Source: Helichrysum umbraculigerum (Eukaryota; Streptophyta; Magnoliopsida; Asterales; Asteraceae). Taken from it: 64,000 bases of DNA. Under the pieces are notes generated by a model. That model saw only the letters and a list, made by a program, of their open reading frames with translations. It did not search any database and was not told where the DNA came from. The translations under genes were made by a program, and so were the position numbers. Positions 36,233-48,243 of the stretch are shown here, one piece after another. The DNA lies in contig CATIUR010000001.1 of assembly GCA_949592205.1 (NCBI GenBank), forward strand, positions 3,822,001-3,886,000, given 5' to 3'. Position 1 is the first letter of the stretch. Each line of letters starts with the position of its first letter.

Positions 36233-37470
36233 CTTGCTTTTTTATATTTGGATGCTGATATTTTGTTAATAAGAAAACAATTTGTAAGATTTTAAAGCAA
36301 ATTTTAGTTTTACTACTAAATTTGTATTTATAAGTAAGTTATTATTAATTTATAAAGCTGGTGGTATAGTCAAAGAATATTAAAACATGTTCCAGTATGT
36401 GAGAAATCATGATAACTATACTAAATCATCTACAATTAAAATTAAGATACAAAAATACATACTTTCAATCGCCGATAACTAAATCGAATACGATTAAAAT
36501 TAAAATACAAAAATGCATACTTTCAATTGCATCGCAATACGCTTGAAAAAAATTCAAATGAAGGTAGAAAATTCAAGAACCCCCTTTAGAAACTATACTT
36601 AGGTTCATTTTTCTCTTTTAGATCCTTTTCTTCTATTTTAGACAACTTTAATTAATGAATATATGTAAGAAAATTACTGTAATATTGTTGATAGCTCAAT
36701 CTGGGCCGTACCAAAGTTTTTGGTATTACTACAAATACAAATTGGGCCTCACTTTCTTCTTGAAGCCATGAACTCTGATGAGTCCACAGTTATCCAAATC
36801 CAATAGGAGACCAAGTATATATATAATTTTCATTTACTAACCATTCAAAAAGGGTGCGATATTTTTATCGAACTTTTTAATAGATTCATCAAAATTATGT
36901 ATTATAAGTTTGTACCGTACATATAAGTGATGCATCTTCCTGGCAGATTTATCAAAAAGTTTGATGGATTTATCCTTACCCATAGATAAAAAAATGATTG
37001 TGTTGTGTAAAGCAATTTGTTAGAGGTAACATTAAAAGATTGGGAAGATACAACATTTGTGTAGACTCAACATCAAGGGTGGATTCAGGATATGTAGTGA
37101 CCGCTACTACGGGTATTTCAATATTTGTAAAACGTAGCACAAACAAGGAAAGCAGTAAAAATATATTTTAACAAAAAATTTACATTATGCATATTGAATA
37201 GACTCGTAACGACTGCTATTCCTACCATCAACGTGACGTCGCCCCTTCTGAACATTATAAGGTTTAATATAATGAATATTTAATTTAATATTACATTTAA
37301 AATTAATCACTTTTATTTTGGGTTTAGCTGTCGCAATGATTTGTAACAAGTTTCACTAAATTCACCCCCTTTGAAAACATGCTAAATAATGTTGATATTG
37401 TGTATTTTCATTGTCTACAAATACTAACTCATGGAGTGATTTCATGTACTACGTATATGCTTCAGAGTTG
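36233..37470. other. Intergenic AT-rich DNA
   Basis: No gene is supported. A weak inverted repeat at about 36856-36983 pairs ATCGAACTTTTTAATAGATT with TTATCAAAAAGTTTGATGG and resembles the hairpin family at 37479. Confidence 0.5.
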
Positions 37471-37478
37471 AAGGATAA

Positions 37479-37609
37479 TAAATGATATAAATCCACCATC
37501 CATTTTTATTAATCCACCACAATTATACATTAACAAATATTACTGTATAGTCTGTTAATGCATGATTGTGATAAATTTATCAAAATGGATGATAGATATA
37601 TCAATCGCC
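37479..37609. mobile_element. Hairpin MITE
   Basis: Arms TGATATAAATCCACCATCC.. (from 37483) and ..GGATGATAGATATATCA (to 37603) are imperfect complements over about 50 bp each, around a centre AATATTACTGTATAGTC. The 8-bp direct repeat AAGGATAA flanks it (37471-37478, 37610-37617). Eight bases would fit a hAT target duplication, but the outermost bases do not match hAT ends. Confidence 0.6.
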
Positions 37610-37617
37610 AAGGATAA

Positions 37618-38397
37618 AGTCATCAAACAGGTTAAATAATCATAAGAAAATTTGTTTTATTACTTGATGGCATGTAACTTTAATGTCACAAAGTTAAGTC
37701 CAAATTGTTAAAGTCAACTACTAATTTCAGTGTCCTAAAAAGACATGATATTTTGATTTTGAAGGTATTAAATATTTGATTGTCTAACGAATAATTGCAT
37801 TTTCTTCATAATTGTGATGATTACAACATCTTCTTTTTTCATAGTTGGCCGACCAACCTAACTTAAAAATAATAAAAAGATGATAACATAGCATACACAC
37901 ACAATGTCAAAGTACCTGAATCTTTCAATTTTATGATTGTTTATTAATTGTTTGCCATAATTACCTCAGGGCTTATCTTTCATATGGTATGCATTCATAA
38001 CGTGTCAACCAACTACTAGCTATAATGAGCATCATTTATTTACATGCATACAATCACTAAAGTGATTATATTATCTACGAGTACTATTTAAGTATTTATA
38101 ACCTATTTAAATTCATAAAACACTATAGCAACCTAATGATAATATTATATATTAACTTCTTACATATTTTTATTAGGTCTAGCATTTTTCTTTTCTCCTT
38201 ACCTTTTAATTACATGCCCATATTCTTAGAAACACAAAACAAATATTTAATATTTAATATTTAATGTTCTTTCCACTACATTAGTTAATTTGTGATCAAA
38301 TTATATAGATTTATTATCATATTGATTAAATAAAATAATTATTATGACCATCCATAAAGTTCATTATTTCTATTAATTTGCTAAATATGTCTATTAG

Positions 38398-38459
<62 letters not shown>

Positions 38460-39546
38460 AAAACAGAAAGTTTATATGTATGTTATAAATTTTTTATTTG
38501 GAAATAAAAATATTATCAAAAGTCATAAGTATTTGCCATATAGATTCTAAATGGTTAGAGTTTGAAACAATATTAGATGTTGAACTAGATATTTACTCAT
38601 CTAAACTTAAAAAGGTAAAATAAAAAAATTTAGATGATGCTTTAAACAAAATATGAACAACTAAATGTATGTAAGCTGCCAAATTAATGATAATAAATTA
38701 TGTAAATGAAATATGAACTAAGAGGATGATGAGTGGTGAAGTGGTGTTATACGTTTAATAAAATTGTTACTTCGATAAATTAAATCAATGCAATAACTCA
38801 TTCATAAAACTCAAAACAATTTCATATCGGTTGTATTGATATTTTACTATATTATTTTTATGTACTATAACTAAATTAAATTTGAGTTTCACTTAAGATT
38901 CAAGAAAAACAATCGAACCAAATGTTGAATCACTTGCTTGAATAAAACATATTTATCATACAGACACGTAGATGATTCGAATTCGATCATTGAGTCAATT
39001 TTAGTGACTAGTCAAGTTGCCAAATTGATAAAGTTTTTATAAGTATAACTAAGACCGATTGACCTAAAGTTATATTACTCTCGAGCATCTAGATATGTCT
39101 AATTAAAAAACCCCGTCGCAACGCGCGAGCAAAAAAAACTCGTTATATTTATTTAAGAGAAATATTATACTCATGTAAATTTTTACAAGAAGTTTTTCAC
39201 AAACACACATATCAAATGATTGCTATCCCATTTTCCACGGAATTGAGTATTGTTGTGTATATCTAATGAAATGAATAATATTGTATTATGTTCTCTTTCT
39301 TTATTCTCTTTCGTTATATTTATTTGACACATTTAATTGTAAAAAAAAAAAAATTAAAAAACTTTTGTAAATATTATGTGAGTCACTGGCACTATCTTAT
39401 ATGAGATGTAAATAAATGTAAAGGAGTAATTTAGAAGGAACTATTTTTTTAGGGTAGATCGAAGGGCATAATATTTATTGCGGTGCATATTACGTTTACC
39501 AAGACAAATGTCAACAAGTAATTTTTGTTACCAATAAATATTAATC
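37618..39546. other. Intergenic AT-rich DNA with (TA)n microsatellite
   Basis: No gene is supported. A perfect TA microsatellite of about 56 bp lies at 38400-38456. The phrase CCCCGTCGCAACGCGCGAGC at 39111 is the only GC-rich block, a type of sequence often seen at plant transposon ends. I cannot place element boundaries around it. Confidence 0.5.
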
Positions 39547-39732
39547 AAAATCGATGTTAAAAATAATATGTTAACGGATGAATTTCTTTTTTAGATAATA
39601 ACATTAGTTGATGAGTCTCATTAATTAAATTTAACATTCATCGTCATGAATGTTAACTAACATTCATTAATGTTTACGATTTATTAAATTAATATTCATC
39701 AACTAATGTTATGATAACATCGATTTCGATTG
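39547..39732. mobile_element. Fold-back MITE-like inverted repeat
   Basis: AATCGATGTTA and ATAACATTAGTTGATGA on the left pair with TCATCAACTAATGTTAT and TAACATCGATT on the right. A smaller hairpin, TAACATTCAT / ATGAATGTTA, sits in the middle. No coding sequence or clear target duplication was found. Confidence 0.55.
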
Positions 39733-40008
39733 ACATTCTTTAAGATTAGCATTTTAAAATGTAAGATGCGCCATACATGCTTCCCCTTCCCTCTACATAA
39801 TCACTTCCTTATAGATTACTCTACAGTAAACATAAATGCTCACTTAGTTGAGCCTATACAGATATATAAGTTATAGAATCAATAAAAATTAATCTTCATA
39901 ATTAGTTGGACCATCTATAGAATGGTGTATTTGACTTATGTTCCATAAATAAATTTAGGGCTTAATCAGTTAACCCTGATCCATATCTAGTACACTATTT
40001 AAAAACAA

Positions 40009-40828
40009 GGGTGAGGTTCAAATGAGACTAAAAATTTGTATGAGACTAAGGGAACCAATGATATCATACAACATATACAAAGAGAATGTTTCATACTACA
40101 AAACCCATTTACCCCAAACATCAATTATCTCACAAACGACAAATCGAAAAATCATGAAACTTGCACCATAATTTTCAGCGTTTTATCCTCTTCAATTTGC
40201 TGTCCCTCAAGGCATACTTCTGACGAAATTTTTTTTTTTTTCATTTTTTTGGTGGGTTTCATATGTTACTAACACATGTGTTAGAGTGTTGCGTTTAGGG
40301 TTTAGGGTTTGGGGTTTAGGGGTTAGGGTTTAGAAACCCCAAAACCCAAACCCTAAACTCTAAACTCTAAACCCCAAACCCTAAACCCTAAACGCTTTAT
40401 AAAACTCTAAACCCTAAATCATACTAAACCCTAAACCCTAATAAACCCTTAACCCTACTAAAACATATAATCTAAACCCTAAACCATGAACCTTGCTAAA
40501 TCCTAACCCTAAACTCTAACCCTAACCATGACCATAAATAAAATGTACAATCAATCACTAACACATGTGTTATTAATTTATAAAACCCACCAAAAAACCG
40601 AAATTTTTTTTTATCGAAAGTATGCCTTGAGGGACAGCAAATCGAAGAAGATAAAACGCTGAAAAATTTGGTGCAAGTTTCATATTTTTCGATTTGTCGT
40701 TTGTGAGATAATTGATGTTTGGGGTAAATGAGTTTTGTAGTATGGAACATTCTCTTTGTACATGTGGCATGATATCATTGGTTCCCTTAGTCTCACTCAA
40801 AAATCATGGACTTATTTGAACCTTTCTC
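40009..40828. mobile_element. Mutator-like foldback element with telomere-like core
   Basis: Two inverted arms of about 260 bp (40009-40270 and 40555-40828) begin GGTTCAAAT near their outer ends and share the GAGACTAAGGGAACCAATGA block. The 10-bp duplication TTAAAAACAA flanks the element (39999-40008, 40829-40838), within the 9-11 bp range of the Mutator superfamily. The centre (40291-40545) holds TTTAGGG units followed by CCCTAAA units. Each arm contains the same short frame in mirrored orientation, which is an arm artefact. No transposase is present, so the element is non-autonomous. Confidence 0.85.
40291..40545. repeat. Degenerate telomere-like repeats, head to head
   Basis: From 40293 to about 40332 the plus strand reads TTTAGGG variants. 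From about 40336 to 40525 it reads CCCTAAA variants mixed with CTCTAAA and CCCTAAT. The two orientations meet near AGAAACCCC. It lies inside the foldback element. Confidence 0.85.
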
Positions 40829-40838
40829 TTAAAAACAA

Positions 40839-41103
40839 CTACTTTAAAGATTGTGCTTGCTAGTGTGTATCTTGATTTTGCGCGTTTCTTTATCCGTTTT
40901 TGTAGTTTAATGTCATGTTAGAATCGAATATTAGTTAATTAATTAGTACAAGTATGTCAAGATATACACGTTAATTAGATTCTCACCTCCCATTTAATAT
41001 GTTATTGAGAAGTAAATCAGGTTCTTGATGATTTTTGACCAAGTGATATCTATATGTACGTCATGCAATATACTCCGTATGAATTAGGCATAGATTTACG
41101 CGC

Positions 41104-41181
<78 letters not shown>

Positions 41182-41183
41182 AC
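40839..41183. other. Intergenic DNA with (TA)n microsatellite
   Basis: No gene is supported. A TA run of about 70 bp (41107-41178) ends this stretch. Confidence 0.6.
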
Positions 41184-41371
41184 GGGATCAAAAAAGAAGG
41201 AAATTTAAGTGGAGAAGAGGGAGAAGCAATATGATTCAGTATTTTTATTACTATGATTCATTTTTTTGTTATTATAATTTAAGTAATAAAAAGTTGAATC
41301 ATAGTAATAAAAATACTGAATCATATTGCTTCTCCCTCTTCTCCACCTAAATTTCCTTCTCCCTAGATCCT
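41184..41371. mobile_element. Hairpin MITE inside a TA microsatellite
   Basis: Arms of about 75 bp (GGATC..GAAGGAAATTTAAGTGGAG and its complement CTCCACCTAAATTTCCTTC..GATCC) flank a short AT-rich loop. TA repeats lie on both sides (41107-41178 and 41379-41401). A single element that duplicated a TA on insertion into one TA run would explain the layout. Confidence 0.7.
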
Positions 41372-41401
41372 AATCATATATATATATATATATATATATA
41401 T

Positions 41402-41949
41402 TGAATAGCAGAATTAATAATTGAATTAAGAGAGATCAACTAGCAAGGCGCTAGAGACCAGAAATAAAGATTTACATATATGTTTTACATACATTTAACA
41501 TTACTCTTCGATATATAATTGTACAAAAAGACCGCATAGAATAACAAAACACATATATACGTTTATCACTTATTATGTTTTTACGGTCCTAATCTCATAT
41601 TTCTCGTTGTAGAAACCAAATGGACCTTTTATTAAAAAATAATTTATAGTAATATATGCATGATGGGTAAAAATGTAAAATGAAAAGGGTCATAATTATT
41701 AAATTATATTGGAAGTCATTATAGTGGAAGAAAAATTATCATGAGTTTGAATTTTTTAAGAACAAAATGTCAACCCACGTAACAATTTAATTTAGAGCCA
41801 CAGATAGTTACCACGTAAATGTTGAAGAAGTTGGCCCATTTTTTCTTGGAAAACATCGTCCATCGACACTTTACACTTTTGAGTTGAATAATTGATCGAA
41901 ATCTTTATACTTACAATAAATAAATATTCTATTGATCACTACGATAAAA
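41402..41949. other. Intergenic AT-rich DNA
   Basis: I see no gene, RNA gene or repeat boundary here. Confidence 0.5.
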
Positions 41950-42370
41950 GTGTATATTTTCTACAAGTTTTTTTTTTTTTTTCACATTTTCAAAAAGTGT
42001 AACTTATTTGTTAAGTTATAAAACACTTATAAACGTGTACAAAATGTTAACATTTTTAAGTGTGAAAAAATTTAACTAATAAGAATGTTTTTTTACAATG
42101 TTCACACTTACAAGCATTAAAAACTTTAAAATTTGTAACATTTAAAAAAACTTGAAAATTATTTTGTAACAATCAGTTTTTTACGCTTCTTAAACGAGAA
42201 GAACTGAGTGTTACAAAATGCTTTTTACACTTTTAAGAGTTGCAATAATATTGATTTTTTTAATGCTAGCTTGTAAGTGTGAACATTTTATTTCTTATAT
42301 GTTTGTTCACGCTTATAGTTGTTAACATATCATACAAGTTAATAAGTATAAACAACCTAAATATAATTTT
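41950..42370. mobile_element. Fold-back MITE-like element
   Basis: TTCACACTTACAAGCATTAA on the left pairs with TTAATGCTAGCTTGTAAGTGTGAA on the right, and the pairing extends outward through ATGTTAAC / GTTAACAT blocks. The turn is at about 42185-42212, between TGTAACAATCAG and CTGAGTGTTACA. The outer ends are imprecise. No coding sequence is visible. Confidence 0.6.
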
Positions 42371-42974
42371 CATAATTTTCAATAGCGTGAATATATTAGT
42401 GTGAATGCGAAGAAATAAAGTATTTGCTATATATAGTGGATGAACCATTAGGAACTTAGATTGAAAACCTAAACCACTTATGATTAAAAGAAAACGTTTT
42501 ACCATGCATGGTTCATATAAATTAACCAAGTGTGAAAGATCTCAAAAGAAAAGAAATTAAATGATTTTCGACGTTATACCAGTTGATATATGCATACTAT
42601 ATATTGAAGAAAATAATCGGTCTATTATACGTAGTATTTGGAAACACAAAACGTGGACATACTCATTGACAATTAAAGTTCGATCTTCATTAACAAATTA
42701 TTTTTATTAGAAGCTACATATATACGAGTATATTAGTATCACAAGCTAGAAGGTATCAAATAAATATATAGTTCTATAATTTTCAAACTTAGTATGGGTG
42801 AAAGGAGTAACGGAGAAGGATATGTAGCTGTTCAAGCTATTTAGGGAAAGTTAATTCTTTTTACTCAGATGTAGGTGGCTTAACCGTCATTTTCATGATC
42901 GTTTTTAGACTTTTTCCTTGGTCATACCACGACATTTTACCCCGTGAGATTTGAACATGTATTTCTACTAAGAC
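42371..42974. other. Intergenic DNA with possible SINE remnant
   Basis: No gene is supported. At about 42870-42975 the minus strand contains TGTTCAAATCTCACGGGG, which resembles a tRNA B-box, followed by a GC-richer body. This could be a tRNA-derived SINE in minus orientation, but no A-box or poly-A tail is convincing. Confidence 0.35.
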
Positions 42975-44408
42975 CTTCGTAACACCTTAACACTACAACT
43001 ATCTTGGAGATGATATATTATTTTCGAAACTACTGCATACAATAAAGACAACATGATTTTTATCCGGCCGGTTGAAAACATAATTGAAAGATATATACAA
43101 GAAACCATCGGTGCCAAAAAGGAGTGGAAGAGAAACCTTGTTTCTTACTCTAACCTGGTACCTCTTAATCAATGCATGCTTGCTAAAGTGTGCACATAAC
43201 ATATGATATTAGCCATATATACATAAGATAAGATGCCCTATATATGTTAATCTATAAATATATATCCCATTTGTGGCTTTTTGAGATATTTTTATAACAT
43301 TTACTTGATCAATAATCGAACATTTGGTAATATTTATTTTATGAAGTCCAAAAGAATACCAAAAAGTGGAGACAATGTCCATTTTAAGAGGGAATATTGT
43401 TAGGTAATCCTCCACCTTCTTTTCAACCTTTTAGACTTCATCCAATAGGCTGCATCAGTAATTAAAGTCATGTTACTCATTAAGATTTGGAAGTCACCAT
43501 AGTAACTGAATTTTGACTTGAGTGATAGTCTTGTAAATATATATATAGATGTAAAAGTTAGTTGTGTATAGGATTATGCCTAAGAATATACTCCCTCCGT
43601 CCCAATTTTATTGTCACCAGACAAAAAGACACGCAGTTTAAGAAAATATAACTATCTCTCTCTTACTTTTTGATAAAATGACAGTTTTACCCTCTACTTT
43701 TTACCTATTTTGTTGTCTTATATATATACACTAGGGGTAAAAAAGAACTTTATTTCCTTAAACTTTCTATTTATGGAAGTGGACAATTAATTTGGTACAC
43801 CCCAAAATGGAAATAATGGACAATAGAAATGGGACGGAGAGAGTACTTAATAATGGAGAAAAATATGACATTAAAGATAAATTATAAGAGATGTGTGTAG
43901 TTAGACCATGTGTTTAATGTTTAAACATATCATTTTTTTAGTTGTCACTAAGCTATTTGTATTTATTTTTTTTTATTTGAGTAATTTTGTTGTTTATTAG
44001 AAAGAAGTCACGCATGAGTACGTACACACACATCTAATTGATTTGGGGTCATACTCATCCCTTCGCGCTTTAAAATATCTCACTTTATTTTTCTTTTGAT
44101 GCACTCTAGCTTCTTAAAAATATAATGTTTTGTTTTTTCACATACTTTTGGACATTTATAATTTCTTCTCTCTTTTTGCCTTTTTGCATATATTATTTCT
44201 CATTTGATTCACTAACTAACCTTTATTGTTTGCATTGTTAGTTTTCAATTAAAATATGGTTTGATACTTACATTAATGACATAATTCATGCATGTAATCA
44301 GATAAAATAAATATATAAATGGATCATCGTTTTTAGATGCCGAGAAATGGGTGGTGATATTTCCACCAAAGTTTTTGATAAATCCACCCTAACTGTGCAG
44401 CTACTGTT
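42975..44408. repeat. Duplicated block, copy A
   Basis: From ACACCTTAACACTAC this sequence matches 52945-53316 and then 63298-64000. The match is good, at roughly 95% by eye. Copy A has a Stowaway MITE at 43591-43843 that copy B lacks, and lacks the 10-kb insertion of copy B. Its right end is interrupted by a solo LTR, and its homology to B runs to the window edge. Confidence 0.9.
43591..43843. mobile_element. Stowaway-type (Tc1/mariner) MITE
   Basis: A 253-bp element with terminal inverted repeats CTCCCTCCGTCCC and GGGACGGAGAGAG and a TA duplication (43589-43590, 43844-43845). The matching site in copy B (near 63531) has a single TA and no element, confirming the boundaries. Confidence 0.93.
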
Positions 44409-44445
44409 TGAAACACCCTGAAAAATTTTTTTTTTTTTACACCTT

Positions 44446-44522
44446 GATTCAGTAAAGTTAACACTTTGATTCGGTGAATTTTTTTAGACTTTGATTCAGT
44501 AATTTAACACTGTGATTCAGTA
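44446..44522. repeat. TGATTCAGTAA motif array
   Basis: Four copies of TTGATTCAGTAA or close variants begin near 44444, 44466, 44491 and 44512, spaced about 21-25 bp, near the 3' end of the minus-oriented solo LTR. Confidence 0.7.
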
Positions 44523-45680
44523 ATCAGACCTGCACTCCTTATTACCAAAATACATATTTCAAAGACGCATAACTTTTAAACGGTAAGGACTTAGACTCTG
44601 AAAATTTACGAGCACCTTCATTTGACCACAAAGAAACTTTTCATTTTTACACTTTTCTAAATTTCCCAAAAATGACCATTTTATACGTGTCACCAATTTG
44701 TTCCCATTTCGGCTACTTTTGGGCAACAACCCATTTCACAAACCATACATATTTAGTCTCTAATCTTTTGCACACTCCTTTGACTTATCAAAACATACTT
44801 AAAGCATATGACCACCAACCCATAACGCTAATACATTTAAAATTCACCATACGATCACCTTAGACCCATTTTGACCCTTTTGACCCGTTTACCATAATAA
44901 CCATATTTTTAACCAAACGACACCCTATTCCACACATGTTCGACTCTTTTAACATCGTTAACTATTTGTCAACTTCACATTTGACCAACCAATCACATTT
45001 GACTCTTAACCACCTTTCACTACGTTTGACCCGAACACAACACCAATCATAACTCAAAGACTTCATACCCTTTTCAATACACATACACAAGACTCTTTTT
45101 CCCTGTTTGACTTTCAAAGTCAAATACAACATATTGACCAACATTTTTATATCAAAATCTCTTTACTTGGGCGAATTACATAATTGATAATCAAAACAAC
45201 GATTCAAAGAGATGGAGCATTTCTAACCGCATAGCTAGCTCCATATCCATATTATCTTCATGAAAGCACTAACCATTCACCTAAAAATATGAAACAACAA
45301 TGGGATAAGCGCACCGCTTAGTGAGCATATAAGTAGTTAAACGAATAATCCACATAACACATAATACACATAAATCTTATCAACACTATATAAACACTTA
45401 TCATATCAACCACTGAATAAACACTGAGTATTCACTGAACAACCACTAAACTCTGAACTCTATGCGGATCCGCGACCATTAGAAACAAGTCTGGTGGTAC
45501 CATATCACGTCAATATGCATACCAAATCATCATAATGTGCAAGCACGTATTCGTAAACACTATGCTAACCGCAGTTAACGTTCTGATCAACACTGATTAT
45601 CCACATAAGATAGAAACACAAGAAACAAGGCTCAAGAAACAAGTATAAGAAACAAGTATAAGAAACAAGTAATCTTCCAC

Positions 45681-45811
45681 CTGATTGTATGATCCTCTTG
45701 CTCGTAAGCAATCCGAAAACGCATACAATCGATTCAAACATAAGATACACCCGATTGTATGATCCTCTTGCTCGTAAGCAATCTGGAAACACATACAATC
45801 GACTCAACACA
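45681..45811. repeat. 70-bp tandem duplication
   Basis: GATTGTATGATCCTCTTGCT starts at 45682 and again at 45752. The two units differ at a few positions. Frames across it are not genes. Confidence 0.85.
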
Positions 45812-46944
45812 TGAAACAATTATAATCCACTATACATATATACAACTAAGATACATACATACATAAACCTTACCCGTTTAACCCCCATAATACGCACCTC
45901 GATATTTAGATGATAATCACAACACTTGTCCACTTGAAGCATTCCACGTATTTAACACCTACATCATTCATATATAACACATAACGACACATTTAAACAC
46001 TAATCATAATCTTTTAATCATCATCACTAACTCTTTTTACTCTCATGGTTTAACTTTAAACATACTACATAACTAAAATCTTCATAATCATATTACCTCT
46101 TTAATCTTTGTTCTATCATCATCATCATCATCATATTCTAATAATATTACTAATTTAATCATTAAGCTTAATAACATAATTTCATAAGAATCACCAAAAT
46201 CATCCTTTTTCAATTTATCACTTATCATACTTTACTACTTCAATACATGTTCTATCACCATAATTATACTCTATTAACATCATTAATCATATCTTTAAGC
46301 TTATTACATCATTTCATAACAATTTAGCATAAACCCTAGAATTCCCCCATAACACCCATCATGAATCCATCATTTTCAACATGTTATATGATTACCTTTG
46401 ATAATAAAAACACTAGTTAACATCAATTTGAATCGATTTCTAACTTCAATTTCGGATTAAAACCATTAATTTCTTAAAACCCATATGAAAACCCATAAAA
46501 CTTAAACCCTAGGTTAAGAACATGGAAGGAGCAACTTACCAAGGGTTAGAGATAAATCAAAGAGGCTTGAATTCGATTTCTATAGCTTCAATTCGAAGGA
46601 ATAAGACTGATTTTGGTTAACCCTAGTTTCCCCTGTGTTTTCTTATTCGTGTGTGTAAAAGTCAGGAAGGTTTTGGAATAAATGAGATAAGTATAAGCCA
46701 TACGTACATATATCTATAAGGCGGTTTAATTTATTTATCCCCCTTTAAACTCTATTGTCTGGAACTAGGAAACCATTTGCGTATTTTATTATTTTGTATC
46801 ATTTAAATAACCCTACTTTAAAATATTTATACCCTCGTGCCCTAAAATAAAACATTTATATTTTTAGGGTGTTACACTGTTTGTACAGTACAAGTGTTTA
46901 ATACACAAGTATGGTGTATCAAAAAGCTTGGTGGAAATATCACA

Positions 46945-47541
46945 ACTCATGAGTAATATAAATATTATTATTAATGTTATTATTCATTATTATTTGTAAT
47001 ATAAATATTATTTTACTACTACACTAATTAAATATGCATTTCATTCATACCATGTTAAAAGGGAAATTTTAACTTTTGCCATAGGGCAGAAGTATTTATT
47101 AAAGCAAAGCTTTCTACAAATTATTAAATTTGTAATTAATATATATGCATAAATATATGAAAAGTAGAGAGTTTATTAAATGAATTTTAAGTAATAATTA
47201 GAAAGTTTTAGTAGATATTAATAATGGTGCCCTTAAGGTATATGTAAGTTAGCTAAACTCATGTTAAAAAAACTAGACAACTTAAGGCTTTTGGTGTAGG
47301 GTTGATTACAAACGACTCAAGTTATTCCTAATCATTCTGTTTCACTAAATCCGTTTTGTTATAAGCAAAGCAACAAAAACAAAAAGTCTTCCCAAAAGTG
47401 TATAATATATATAAAATAACCTCTTGGTATTTCTACAATATTCGTGTGTCCACCACTACCTTGTAAATGATTTCTCCCTCACTTGGTGTGTGTTCGTGTC
47501 TCCACCCACAAATCTTAAAGCTGTTATAAACATTATTGATC
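46945..47541. other. Upstream region of the PSY-like gene
   Basis: AT-rich DNA with no coding sequence. It contains ATT/TAA-rich repeats near 46955-47030. The last 250 bp should include the promoter of the gene at 47594, but I can name no upstream element with confidence. Confidence 0.5.
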
Positions 47542-47549
47542 TATAAATA
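47542..47549 (+). promoter_or_regulatory. TATA box of PSY-like gene
   Basis: TATAAATA lies 45-52 bp upstream of the start codon, which implies a transcription start near 47573 and a leader of about 20 bp. It is a strong consensus match in the right place. Confidence 0.75.
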
Positions 47550-47593
47550 GAGTATGAATTGAGAACTAGTAATATAACCCTAAGTGCACAAAT

Positions 47594-48243
47594 ATGGCAG
47601 CTAATGGTTTTCACCTAATTGTAACTCTTCTTGCTTTATCTCACCTTGTCTTCATGACTAATGCTATCACAACATCTGGTAATTCTTTTAGAATTGGTTG
47701 TATCCCAAGATGCATGTATCATTTTGTTGCATTATGCCACCTTTGGATATATACATGCATAATTACATACTATATGTCAATATCTACTTAATTTTTGTAT
47801 GATATTGATATATAAGCTTTGTAATTGGTTACAGGGAAGATCCATAGACATTTGTTGCATGAGAAGGTAGATATATTGGCATCAGAGGACAACCGAGACC
47901 AGGTACATACATTCTATACGAATATGAATTTATCACGTATATTTAAGCATGAGTGTTATTAAATGAAGAAGTCTCTTTATCCTAGGCCGGGTAGATGTAC
48001 AACTGTATACATCTTACCTCTTTCAAACTCCGCTTTTGACGGGATTGTGTAATATTTGTTGTTGTTGCTCTCTAGCACTTCTTAGTTTCGTTTAATTGAA
48101 ATGTAATAATTAAACAGATGGTGAACATGGAAGAAAATGACTTTTCAGAATTCATGAGTGAGAGGATGGATTTAGAAAAAACAGACTATCAGGCACCAAG
48201 TGCAAACAAAAATCACACTCCAAAACCGCCACAACGTGATTGA
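47594..48243 (+). CDS. PSY: PSY-type tyrosine-sulfated peptide hormone precursor (3 exons)
   Basis: Exons 47594-47678, 47835-47902 and 48118-48243 join in frame across two GT-AG introns (156 and 215 bp; phases 1 and 0) to give 92 residues. Residues 1-24 form a hydrophobic signal peptide (MAANGFHLIVTLLALSHLVF, then small residues before the likely cut). A variable middle with acidic stretches (VNMEEND) follows. The C-terminus, residues 74-92, is DYQAPSANKNHTPKPPQRD. This matches the PSY family core DY-x-x-PSAN-x-x-H-x-P. In that family the Asp-Tyr is the tyrosylprotein sulfotransferase site and the mature secreted peptide promotes cell expansion and acts through leucine-rich-repeat receptor kinases. 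Precursors are usually 70-110 residues, so length fits. RGF/GLV peptides also start DY but have a different tail. A TATA box lies 45 bp upstream. Expression is not shown by sequence. Confidence 0.85.

Larger units (their letters stand above)
44409..46876 (-). mobile_element. Solo LTR (Ty3/gypsy type)
   Basis: A 2468-bp sequence starts TGAAACACCCTGA and ends TAGGGTGTTACA, flanked by CTGTT (44404-44408, 46877-46881). The minus strand starts TGTAACACCC, like the LARD's LTRs. It shares with the LARD LTR the phrase around CGCTTAGTGAGCA (about 45318) and with the LARD interior the block after the motif array. It contains four TGATTCAGTAA-type words (44446-44522) and a 70-bp tandem duplication (45681-45811). 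No internal domain is present. Confidence 0.88.
44351..46944. mobile_element. Short hairpin MITE, split by solo LTR
   Basis: GTGATATTTCCACCAAAG..TTTTTGATA (44353 onward) pairs with TATCAAAAAGCTTGGTGGAAATATCAC (ending 46943). Without the solo LTR at 44409-46876 the element would be about 120 bp. It resembles the hairpin at 37479, which has GATATAAATCCACCA. Confidence 0.65.

Noticed and set aside
40291..40545. Chromosome end
   Set aside because: The repeats are degenerate, switch orientation, and lie inside a transposon with target duplications and continuing DNA on both sides.
40036..40800. Two similar short ORFs facing each other
   Set aside because: They are the mirrored arms of one foldback transposon, not paralogous genes.
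45565..45819. Minus-strand cysteine-rich ORFs
   Set aside because: They arise from a 70-bp tandem duplication in a solo LTR.
47594..48243. RGF/GLV (CLEL) peptide instead of PSY
   Set aside because: RGF peptides also begin with DY, but the PSAN..H.P spacing fits PSY better.
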